In this document: one piece after another, positions 16,171-23,003 of the stretch | Numbering within the stretch: position 1 is the stretch's first letter | Layout: each line of letters opens with the position of its first letter | From: Novosphingobium sp. | GTDB taxonomy: Bacteria > Pseudomonadota > Alphaproteobacteria > Sphingomonadales > Sphingomonadaceae | Reading direction: 5' to 3' | Assembly (NCBI GenBank): GCA_024236175.1 | Contig: JACKKY010000001.1 | Location: forward strand, 744,001-808,000 | Length of the DNA stretch: 64,000 nucleotides | Made by a program: the position numbers and the translations under genes | The notes under the pieces: generated by a model | Told to the model about the DNA's origin: nothing | Seen by the model: the letters and a program-made list of their open reading frames with translations, nothing else | The model's database searches: none

Positions 16171-16731
16171 ATGAGCGAGGCGCAATATCTCTCCGGCCGG
16201 TTGCTCCTGGCGATGCCCGGCATGTTCGATCCGCGCTTCGAGCGCTCCGTCAACGTGATGTGCGTGCATGACGAGCATGGCGCGCTCGGGATCGGGATCG
16301 GCCACGTCCTGGCCAACGTCCGCTTCCGCGAACTGCTCGAGGAAGTCGGCATCGACCCCGGGGACGCGCCCGATTGCGAGGTCCACCACGGCGGCCCCGT
16401 CGAGCCCGGCAGGGGCTTCGTGCTGCATTCGACCGACTGGGGCGGCACCGACACGATCGAGGTGCAGCCGATGTGCGCGCTGTCCGCTTCGGTCGACATA
16501 TTGCGGGCAATCGCCGAGGGACACGGGCCGAGCGAGTGGCTGATCGCGCTGGGCTATGCCGGCTGGGGCCCGGGCCAGCTCGAGGGAGAAATGCGCCACC
16601 ACGGCTGGTACGCGGCCGAAGGGCACCGGGACATCCTGTTCGGCACCCGCGCGTCGGACCGCTGGGCCGCGACATGGAAGGCAGAGGGAATCGATCCGGC
16701 GCTGCTCTCGAACGAGACCGGCAGCGCCTGA
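16171..16731 (+). CDS. YqgE/AlgH family protein
   Basis: This 186-residue protein matches the UPF0301/AlgH family: SGRLLLAMPGM at the N-terminus, the HHGGPVEPGRGFVLHS core, and GYAGWGPGQLEGE. The family is broadly conserved and cytoplasmic, and its biochemical role is unclear. The ATG at 16171 fits where family members begin, although the ribosome binding site is weak. It is followed 17 nt later by another plus-strand gene. This pair looks like core genome inserted among accessory operons. Confidence 0.9.
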   Translation: MSEAQYLSGRLLLAMPGMFDPRFERSVNVMCVHDEHGALGIGIGHVLANVRFRELLEEVGIDPGDAPDCEVHHGGPVEPGRGFVLHSTDWGGTDTIEVQPMCALSASVDILRAIAEGHGPSEWLIALGYAGWGPGQLEGEMRHHGWYAAEGHRDILFGTRASDRWAATWKAEGIDPALLSNETGSA

Positions 16732-16748
16732 ACCGGGAAGGATGTTCT

Positions 16749-17309
16749 ATGAATGACAAGGCCCCGCGCATACCGCCGCTGGCACCGGAAGACTTCACCA
16801 GCGAGCAGGCCGAACTGGTGGGCGACTGGACGCATCTCGTCTTCTCGCGGGTGATCGTGCGCCACCCGGAGCTGTACGCCATCTTCGTGCCCTATATCGA
16901 GCGGGTGATCGCCGGTTCGATCCTGCCGGCGCGCGACCGCGAAGTGCTGGTGCTGCGCACGCTCGGCCTTTCCGGCGAAACCTACGAGACGCACCACCAC
17001 GAGATGATCGCCCGCAACGCGGACATGAGCGAGGCCGACATCGCGGCAGCGGTGGACGGAAGCGATTCGCTGCCCCCGTGGGAGCAGACGCTGATGCGCG
17101 CCGCCGAGGAACTCGTGCGCGAGCAGGTCGTCAGCGATGCGACATGGCAGGCGCTGGCCGAGCGCTATTCCGAGAAACAGCTGATGGAAGTCGTCTTCCT
17201 CGTCGGCTGCTACAACACCATGGCGATGCTCACCAGGAGCTTCGGCATGGAGCTGGAAGGCGCGCCGGACGATTTCGAGCGCATCGAAAAGCTGCGCACC
17301 TACACCTGA
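16749..17309 (+). CDS. Carboxymuconolactone decarboxylase family protein
   Basis: This 186-residue AhpD-like protein has the conserved ARDREVLVLRTLGLSGETYETHHH segment (about residues 60-83) and the C-terminal VVFLVGCYNTMAMLTRSFG. The cysteine pair of true AhpD is absent, so peroxidase-reductant activity is unlikely. Family members include gamma-carboxymuconolactone decarboxylases and many of unknown function in catabolic clusters. GGGAAGGA precedes the ATG. It follows the YqgE gene on the same strand and converges on the SDR at 17343. Confidence 0.85.
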   Translation: MNDKAPRIPPLAPEDFTSEQAELVGDWTHLVFSRVIVRHPELYAIFVPYIERVIAGSILPARDREVLVLRTLGLSGETYETHHHEMIARNADMSEADIAAAVDGSDSLPPWEQTLMRAAEELVREQVVSDATWQALAERYSEKQLMEVVFLVGCYNTMAMLTRSFGMELEGAPDDFERIEKLRTYT

Positions 17310-17347
17310 CCTGCGACGGGGCCGCGCGCGGCGGCCCGCCGGTCAGG
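17305..17347. terminator. Long hairpin between convergent genes
   Basis: CCTGACC (17305-17311) pairs with GGTCAGG (17341-17347), enclosing an inner GGGCCGC/GCGGCCC stem (17318-17324 with 17331-17337). It spans the stop codons of the two convergent genes, so it could end transcription from both sides. It has no T-tract on either side, so efficiency is uncertain. Confidence 0.5.
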
Positions 17348-18233
17348 AGGTGACCAGCCTGGCCCCGTCGGGGTTGGCTTCGGGCGTGCCGTGCTCGCGC
17401 TCCCAGGCGTCCGCATCGTCGTAACAGGCTTCCACCACGCCGGAGTAGGTGTTGCGGAAATGGACGCGCTGGTCCGGGTGATCGAACACGAAGGGACGGT
17501 TGTTGCGCACCGCGTTCAGCACCATCGGCGCGATGTCTTCCGGCCTGTAGAAGTCGTGGCTGGTCGCGACCGTGGATTCCTCGCCGACATGCACCTCGCC
17601 CTCGCCGGGGCCGCCGAAACGGGCCGGGCGATAGCTGGCGTTGTTGACCTTCATGCCGGTCGCCACGCCGCCCGGGCAGTAGGAGGTGGTGTGGACGTTG
17701 TATTCCTCCATCTCCAGCGCGAGGTTCATCATCATGCCGATGATCCCCGCCTTGGCCGCCGAATAGGGCACGTGCACCGGGATCCAGCCCGGCAGCAGGC
17801 CGGCCATCGACGCGGTCGCGCAGATATGGCCTTCCTTCGCCTTCATCATGTCGGGCAGGAACGCGCGGGTGGTGTTCATCACGCCGTGCAGGTTGACCTG
17901 GAGGATCCAGTCGACGTCGTCGTCGGACATTTCCATCAGCGGATCGAAGGACGTCGCCCCGGCATTGGCGAACAGCAGGGTCACCGGCCCGAGGGCCTCG
18001 TTCACCTGCCGCTTCATCTCGGCGATGGAGGCGCGCTCGCAGACGTCGCAGGCGACGGCGACGGCAGTGCCGCCCGCCGCCCGGATTTCCGCCGCGACCT
18101 TCTCCGCGTTCGCCGGGATGATGTCCGCCACCGCGACAGAGGCTCCCTCGGCGGCCAGCGCCTTGGCCAGGCCCATGCCGATGCCGCTGCCGCCGCCGGT
18201 GACGACGGCTGTCTTGCCTGCAATGTCAGTCAT
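17343..18233 (-). CDS. SDR family oxidoreductase
   Basis: This SDR of 296 residues has TGGGSGIG at 12-19, NAG at 90-92, Ser142, and Tyr157-x3-Lys161 (YSAAK), with an extended C-terminus of about 40 residues. The start follows GGGAG. It is the third gene of a minus-strand operon with the TauD dioxygenase and LLM monooxygenase (gaps of about 45-50 nt), so it probably oxidises the alcohol or carbonyl product of one of those oxygenases. Confidence 0.9.
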   Translation of the reverse strand: MTDIAGKTAVVTGGGSGIGMGLAKALAAEGASVAVADIIPANAEKVAAEIRAAGGTAVAVACDVCERASIAEMKRQVNEALGPVTLLFANAGATSFDPLMEMSDDDVDWILQVNLHGVMNTTRAFLPDMMKAKEGHICATASMAGLLPGWIPVHVPYSAAKAGIIGMMMNLALEMEEYNVHTTSYCPGGVATGMKVNNASYRPARFGGPGEGEVHVGEESTVATSHDFYRPEDIAPMVLNAVRNNRPFVFDHPDQRVHFRNTYSGVVEACYDDADAWEREHGTPEANPDGARLVTS

Positions 18234-18285
18234 TATATTCTATTCTCCCGGTGTCCCTGTCTGCAGGCGAGTTCCCGCGCAGTGT

Positions 18286-19377
18286 TTACTCGGCCGGAAC
18301 TTCCTCGTCGTCGAAGGTCTCGGCCTTGAGCTTGGGCATGATCTTGTCGGCGAACAGCTTCATCTGCTCGTAGATGTCCTCGTAGGGCATGCCGCCATAG
18401 CTGAAGTTGGCGATGATCTCATAGTCGCCGACCATCTCCTTGCGCTGCAAGTGCTTTTCATAGAGCTCTTCGGGCGTACCGATCAGGTTGCCGCCGATGT
18501 AGTCCTTGTAGGCATTGTGCGTACCGCCGGCGGCCTTGGCCGCGTCGCCCATATAGGCATAGGTCGAATAGGACGGCAGCTCCTTGAAGTGCGGGCTCAT
18601 GAATTCGTAATGCTCGGCGACCTGCTGGAACTGTGCACCGAAATACTTGTCGGTATATTCGACGACCTTCTTGGGGTCCTCGAACGTCAGCATGAAATCG
18701 CTGATGATGAACGGCGGGGCCTTCCTGCCGTGCGCCTTGCGGAAATCCTCGCGGTAGCCGTCGATCTCGGGCAGGGCCTTGGCCCAGTCGCCCTGGCTGA
18801 ATCGCAGCGTCTTGAGTCCGTACTCGGCAGCCACGTTGACCGAGCCGCCCGACATCGCGACCATTACCATGCGGTCATTGTCCCAGTTTTCGGGGCGCGG
18901 GCGAATGATCGTCTCGGGGATCTGGAACCACTTCGTATCGGCCTGGACGATGCCGGTTTTGAGGCCTTCCATGATGATGATCGCCGCCTCGTCGTAGATC
19001 TCGCGGCTGTCGGCCAGCTCGCGGCCGAACGAGCGGAACTCGCGCCGGGCGGCACCGCGCCCCATGCCGAGCACCGCACGGCCTTCGCTCAGCGAATCGA
19101 GCATCGACATCTTCTCGACGATGCGCAGCGGGTCGTTCCACGGCAGGATGAAAGCGGCGGGCATCAGCTTGATCTTGCTGGTCCGCGCGGCGACGTAACT
19201 CAGCGCCACGGCGGGATCGGGGCAGGCGGCATAATCGGTGAAGTGATGTTCGACGCATGCGGCAAAGTCGAAGCCCATCGCTTCGGCTTCGACCATCAGC
19301 TGCGTCTCGCGGCGGAAGAACTCCATGTCGCTCTCACCACTCAGGTTCTGATAGCCCATGTGTACACCAACTTCCAT
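18286..19377 (-). CDS. LLM class flavin-dependent monooxygenase (bacterial luciferase-like)
   Basis: A 363-residue protein of the bacterial luciferase-like TIM-barrel family: EVGVHMGYQN at the start, CVEHHFTDY (about 61-69) with the conserved HH, PLRIVEKMSMLDSLSEGRAVLGMGRGAARREF, and VAMSGGSVNVAAEYG. These enzymes use FMNH2 from a separate reductase to oxygenate alkanals, alkanesulfonates, nitriloacetate or similar compounds. No flavin reductase gene lies beside it. AGGAG precedes the ATG. It is the middle gene of the operon divergent from the TetR gene at 20519. Confidence 0.9.
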   Translation of the reverse strand: MEVGVHMGYQNLSGESDMEFFRRETQLMVEAEAMGFDFAACVEHHFTDYAACPDPAVALSYVAARTSKIKLMPAAFILPWNDPLRIVEKMSMLDSLSEGRAVLGMGRGAARREFRSFGRELADSREIYDEAAIIIMEGLKTGIVQADTKWFQIPETIIRPRPENWDNDRMVMVAMSGGSVNVAAEYGLKTLRFSQGDWAKALPEIDGYREDFRKAHGRKAPPFIISDFMLTFEDPKKVVEYTDKYFGAQFQQVAEHYEFMSPHFKELPSYSTYAYMGDAAKAAGGTHNAYKDYIGGNLIGTPEELYEKHLQRKEMVGDYEIIANFSYGGMPYEDIYEQMKLFADKIMPKLKAETFDDEEVPAE

Positions 19378-19422
19378 CGCATTTCTCCTGTGAAATCAGT
19401 AAAGTATTTATCGATTGCCGCG

Positions 19423-20337
19423 TCAGCCGGCCTGTAGCTCCGCTTCCGCCACGGCTGTAATCGGTTCCTCGCCGTTGAGAGTGCAGCGATGGAACTCGCG
19501 CACGCTGCCCTTCTCGAACGGCATCGCGCGGTGCATCGAGCCGGTGTTGTCCCACATGGCGAGATCGCCCGGCTGCCACTTGTGGCGATAGGTGTACTTG
19601 TCCTGCGTCGCATGCACCATCAGGCGCTGGAGCAGGTCATGGCTCTCGGCCGGATGCATGCCCTCGACATAGGCGCCGGACGTGCTGAGCACGAGCGACT
19701 TGCGGCCCGACTTGTGATGCCACACGAGCGGGTGGGACCGCTCCGGATAGCTGGTCCAGACGGCGAATTCCTCGGGCGTGCAATTGCGCTTGGCCGGGAA
19801 CAGCGCGGCCGGCATCGTGTGCACGACCCGCAGCTTGTCGAGCTTCGCCTTCTCCTCTTCGGGAAGATCCTCGTAAGCGGCATAGGTGCTGGCGAACATC
19901 GTGTCGCCGCCTTCCCGCGAAAGCTTGTAGGGCATGAACAGCGTCGCGAACGGGGGGATTTCCTCGTAGGTGCCGTCCATGTGCCACAGGTGGTTGCCGA
20001 ACAGGAACCGGGCGTAATCGGGGTTCACCTTTTCGTCGAGACTGACCTTGAGCAGCCCCCCTTCGCCTTCGCTCAGAGTCGCGCCGTCGGCGCCGCGCTT
20101 GGAAGCGCCGAGACGAAGATCGCCGAGCGAGCGGGCCACGGTGCGCAGTTCGTCGTCGTCCAGATTGGCGCCGCGCACGACGAGGGCGCCGCGTGCGACG
20201 AGCAGCTTGCGGATTTCATCGGCATGTTCGCCGCTCAGCAGGTCGGCCTTGCCGATCTTGAGCTCCGATCCGATACGCGGCGTCAGGTCCACGGTTTCGA
20301 GGGCGGTTGTGACTGTCATCTCCGGCATCGCTCCCAT
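19423..20337 (-). CDS. TauD/TfdA family Fe(II)/2-oxoglutarate dioxygenase
   Basis: This 304-residue dioxygenase has the metal motif His119-x-Asp121 (WHMDGTYEEIPP), the distal His in MWDNTGSMHRA, and an Arg downstream for 2-oxoglutarate binding. The family cleaves taurine, sulfate esters or aryloxyalkanoates by hydroxylation. Three ATG codons within the first seven residues make the exact start uncertain. It leads an operon with LLM and SDR genes and is divergent from a TetR gene. Together with the LLM enzyme, this suggests oxidative attack on a sulfonate, ether or ester; that is inference. Confidence 0.9.
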   Translation of the reverse strand: MGAMPEMTVTTALETVDLTPRIGSELKIGKADLLSGEHADEIRKLLVARGALVVRGANLDDDELRTVARSLGDLRLGASKRGADGATLSEGEGGLLKVSLDEKVNPDYARFLFGNHLWHMDGTYEEIPPFATLFMPYKLSREGGDTMFASTYAAYEDLPEEEKAKLDKLRVVHTMPAALFPAKRNCTPEEFAVWTSYPERSHPLVWHHKSGRKSLVLSTSGAYVEGMHPAESHDLLQRLMVHATQDKYTYRHKWQPGDLAMWDNTGSMHRAMPFEKGSVREFHRCTLNGEEPITAVAEAELQAG

Positions 20338-20386
20338 TTGCGCGCGTGCGGCTGCCTTGAACGGCGACTCGGACGCTGCATGATTG

Positions 20387-20478
20387 TTACCTTTACCGTT
20401 TCAATCCCCATGGTTCAAGCGGTTTTCACAATCGGTTTTTGCAGTTGATGTGCATAAATATTACCTGTATCGTTTCAA
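20387..20478. promoter_or_regulatory. Two direct-repeat operators in a divergent promoter region
   Basis: TTACCTTTACCGTTTCAA (20387-20404) and TTACCTGTATCGTTTCAA (20461-20478) differ at 2 of 18 positions. They lie near opposite ends of the 181-nt gap between the dioxygenase operon and tetR, one close to each gene. This arrangement fits one operator per divergent promoter, bound by the TetR protein encoded at 20519. Confidence 0.55.
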
Positions 20479-20518
20479 ATTGATCGGACGCGACAATCCG
20501 GAACGGACGGGAAGAGCG

Positions 20519-21316
20519 ATGGCAGTCATGGAAACATCCCGGGAACCCGCCGCCGACGGCGCGGCACAAACCGCGAAGCGCAACCGGCGCGGACCGGGGC
20601 GGCCGACGCTCAGCAACGAGGAACTGCTCGACACCGCGCTCGACCTGTTCCTCGAGAACGGGTTCGAACGCACCAGCATCGAGGCGATCTGCTCCGCCGC
20701 CGGGATGGCCAAGCGCACGGTCTACGCCCGCTACGGCGACAAGACTTCCCTGTTCCAGGCCGCGATCAACCGCGCCATCGACGAATGGATCGTGCCGGTA
20801 TCGCAGTTGCGGGCGTCGGAAACGGACAACCTTGAGGAAACCCTGCTGCGGATCGGGCAGATCCTGCTCGCCAACATCCTCAGCCCGGCCGGGATCAGGC
20901 TGCTGCGGCTGACCAATGCGGTGTCGGGAACCATGCCCGAGATCGCCGCCAACAACACGCAGATGGGCACCGGGCCGACGCTCGCCTACCTGGCCGACCT
21001 GTTCCGTCGGCGGCTGCTGCCGAAGACCGCGCCGGAAGCCGATGCCGACGAGGCCGCGCTGGCGTTCCTCCATCTCGTCATCGGCGGCCCGGCCAATACC
21101 GCCGCATGGGGAGTCGTGCTCGACGAGGAAGCGCTTGCCCGCCACGCGCGCTACTGCGTGCACCTGTTCCTGCATGGTCTGCTGCCGCGCGAGGAGCGCA
21201 CCGCTCCCGACGAACCGGAACTCGCCGAGCTGCATGACCTGCTGGCCGGAGCGACCGAGCAGCTGGCGCAGGCCCGCGACCGACTGGAACAGGCCCGCAA
21301 ACTCGCCGGGGACTAG
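20519..21316 (+). CDS. TetR/AcrR family transcriptional regulator
   Basis: The 265-residue product has an N-terminal basic stretch followed by a TetR helix-turn-helix (about residues 33-80; IEAICSAAGMAKRTVYARYGDK). Its C-terminal domain resembles the TetR_C_7/AefR-like group, and it ends in a predicted coiled-coil helix rich in Glu, Gln and Arg. The ATG at 20519 follows GGGAAGAG. It is divergent from the TauD-LLM-SDR operon and is the likely binder of the direct repeats at 20387 and 20461. Confidence 0.9.
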   Translation: MAVMETSREPAADGAAQTAKRNRRGPGRPTLSNEELLDTALDLFLENGFERTSIEAICSAAGMAKRTVYARYGDKTSLFQAAINRAIDEWIVPVSQLRASETDNLEETLLRIGQILLANILSPAGIRLLRLTNAVSGTMPEIAANNTQMGTGPTLAYLADLFRRRLLPKTAPEADADEAALAFLHLVIGGPANTAAWGVVLDEEALARHARYCVHLFLHGLLPREERTAPDEPELAELHDLLAGATEQLAQARDRLEQARKLAGD

Positions 21317-21335
21317 GACACGCGGACACGTTCAA

Positions 21336-21680
21336 ATGCGTGGGGGAAGGTTCGCGGATGCGGTGTTGCGTGCCATTGAGGCCCTTCCGGACCCGACAAC
21401 ATTGCAGACAATGATCGTTTCGGGCATTTCGAAGTGGATGGTTTCAAGAACGCAATTGACTATTGTCCTAGCAGGCGCGGTATTTTTGGCCGCCTGCGCT
21501 TACGTTGGATATGTCAACGAATTTCTGAAGGACGTCGTTTCTCCGATACATCGTTTCGTTCTGCTGACCGGCTTCATTTTGGGAGCAGGGTGCGTTTCGC
21601 GCTGGATTATGGCCCAAGATTTGAAACGCAATTTGAAGCGAATTAAGCGAGCACGATCCAATCGCACGAACGGCAGCTAA
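21336..21680 (+). CDS. Small orphan membrane protein, low GC
   Basis: A frame of up to 114 residues encodes two hydrophobic segments (LTIVLAGAVFLAACAYVGYV and FVLLTGFILGAGCV) and a basic tail (KRNLKRIKRARSNR). I do not recognise the family. The start is uncertain: 21336, 21411 and 21438 are all possible and none has a good ribosome binding site. From about 21400 base composition drops to roughly half GC. The left island-boundary repeat 21394-21410 falls within the longest version, so a start at 21411, just after the repeat, is attractive. Confidence 0.45.
   Translation: MRGGRFADAVLRAIEALPDPTTLQTMIVSGISKWMVSRTQLTIVLAGAVFLAACAYVGYVNEFLKDVVSPIHRFVLLTGFILGAGCVSRWIMAQDLKRNLKRIKRARSNRTNGS
21394..21410 (+). 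repeat. Left boundary sequence of low-GC island 2
   Basis: CGACAACATTGCAGACA matches 16 of 17 positions with 3692-3708. The sequence to its right becomes low in GC. Confidence 0.5.
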
Positions 21681-21724
21681 CCACGACATTCGCGCCGTCC
21701 CGCCTCACCGGTCAGCCGTCTGAT

Positions 21725-21744
21725 ACCGGACGTTTGTTCACAGC
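21725..21744 (+). repeat. Right boundary sequence of low-GC island 2
   Basis: ACCGGACGTTTGTTCACAGC matches 17 of 20 positions with 5275-5294. It lies 45 nt after the stop of the orphan membrane-protein gene and shortly before a family A REP-like palindrome. Confidence 0.5.
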
Positions 21745-21786
21745 TCGTATTTGTCCACGCGGCCTACGCGGTCGGGAACATTCTTC

Positions 21787-21809
21787 GTCATCCCCGCGCA
21801 AGCGGGGAC
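21787..21809. repeat. REP-like palindrome, family A (single copy)
   Basis: A single palindrome with core CCCCGC-x-CAAGCGGGG between the orphan membrane-protein gene and the 3' end of the Old Yellow Enzyme gene. It is the same sequence type as the pair at 13411-13498. Confidence 0.75.
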
Positions 21810-21836
21810 AACGATTCTCGCAATGGCGATCTGGTC

Positions 21837-22988
21837 CTATTCCTTCACATGCGCCATCAGCGGATCGGCCATCAGCGAAGGCGAGAAGGGCTTGAGCGCG
21901 TTGAAATCGCCGCGCTGGACGAGCTTGGGCCAGTCCGGCTCCGAGATCATCGCCCTGCCCACCGCGACCAGGTCGAAATCGCCGCGGTCGAACATGCGCA
22001 TCAGCTCGTCCAGCCGGGCGATGTTCAGTTCCGCGGTCTTGCCCTGGCTGAGGCTGTCGAGGAAATCGGCGTCGAGCCCCACCGACCCGATGGTGCAGGT
22101 CGGCACCCCGGTCACCTTCTTGACCCAGCCGGCGAGATTGAGGTCGCTGCCGTCGTCGAAAGCCGGCTCCCAGAAGCGGCGCTGCGAACAGTCGATCAGC
22201 TCCACGCCCGCTTCCACCACCGGCGCCAGCAGTTCGCCCAGCTCCTGCGGCGTGTCGGTCAGCCGCGCATTGTAATCGACCATTTTCCAGTTCGAGATGC
22301 GCAGGATGATCGGCATGCCGGGTTCGAGCTGCTCGCGGCAGGCTTTCACCACTTCGGCGGCGAACTGGCCGCGCGCCCGCGGGCTGCCGCCGTAGCGGTC
22401 GGTGCGGTGATTGAGCTCCTTCCACAGGAACTGGTCGATGATGTAGCCGTGTGCGCCGTGCAGCTCGATGCCGTCGAAGCCGAGCTCCACGGCCTTCGCG
22501 GCGCCGCGCGCATAAGCCTCGATCACATCGTCGATCTGCTGCTGGGTCATCGGATCGGTGACCTGCTTGCCCGGCTCGATATAGCCCGACGGGCCGACCT
22601 GCCCCAGCTCGGGACGGAAGGCGAGATCGCCGCCGACGAGCACGTCCGGCCCGCGATAGATCAGGCCGACATGCCACAGCTCCGGCACGGTGATGCCGCC
22701 CTTTTCGTGCACCCGGGTGGCGACGTTGCGCCAGCCCTCGAAGGCATCCTCGCCGTGGAAGCGGCCCAGCAGCGGATTGTCGCCGGACGAATGGTGGTCG
22801 ATGTACACGCCCTCGGTGATGACCAGGCTCGCCCCGCCCTCTGCCCGCCGGGCGTAATATTGCGCGGCTTCCTCGCTCGGGATCCCGCCCTCGCAGACTT
22901 CCAGGCCCATCGGCGGGAACACGATGCGGTTGGGCAAGGTGAACTTGCCGAGCTGGAACGGCGTGAAAAGCCCGCTGAAATCAGTCAT
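21837..22988 (-). CDS. NADH:flavin oxidoreductase (Old Yellow Enzyme family)
   Basis: This 383-residue FMN-dependent TIM-barrel enzyme has the N-terminal LPNRIVFPPMG, the active-site ELHGAHGYIIDQFL with two conserved histidines, DRYGGSPRAR, and the C-terminal VAVGRAMISEPDWPKLV phosphate-binding stretch. Family members reduce activated C=C bonds (enoates, enones) or demethylate. It lacks the C-terminal 4Fe-4S/NAD domain of 2,4-dienoyl-CoA reductase. It follows the esterase-like gene by 15 nt in a minus-strand operon. Confidence 0.9.
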   Translation of the reverse strand: MTDFSGLFTPFQLGKFTLPNRIVFPPMGLEVCEGGIPSEEAAQYYARRAEGGASLVITEGVYIDHHSSGDNPLLGRFHGEDAFEGWRNVATRVHEKGGITVPELWHVGLIYRGPDVLVGGDLAFRPELGQVGPSGYIEPGKQVTDPMTQQQIDDVIEAYARGAAKAVELGFDGIELHGAHGYIIDQFLWKELNHRTDRYGGSPRARGQFAAEVVKACREQLEPGMPIILRISNWKMVDYNARLTDTPQELGELLAPVVEAGVELIDCSQRRFWEPAFDDGSDLNLAGWVKKVTGVPTCTIGSVGLDADFLDSLSQGKTAELNIARLDELMRMFDRGDFDLVAVGRAMISEPDWPKLVQRGDFNALKPFSPSLMADPLMAHVKE

Positions 22989-23003
22989 TCATATACTCCG
23001 AAA

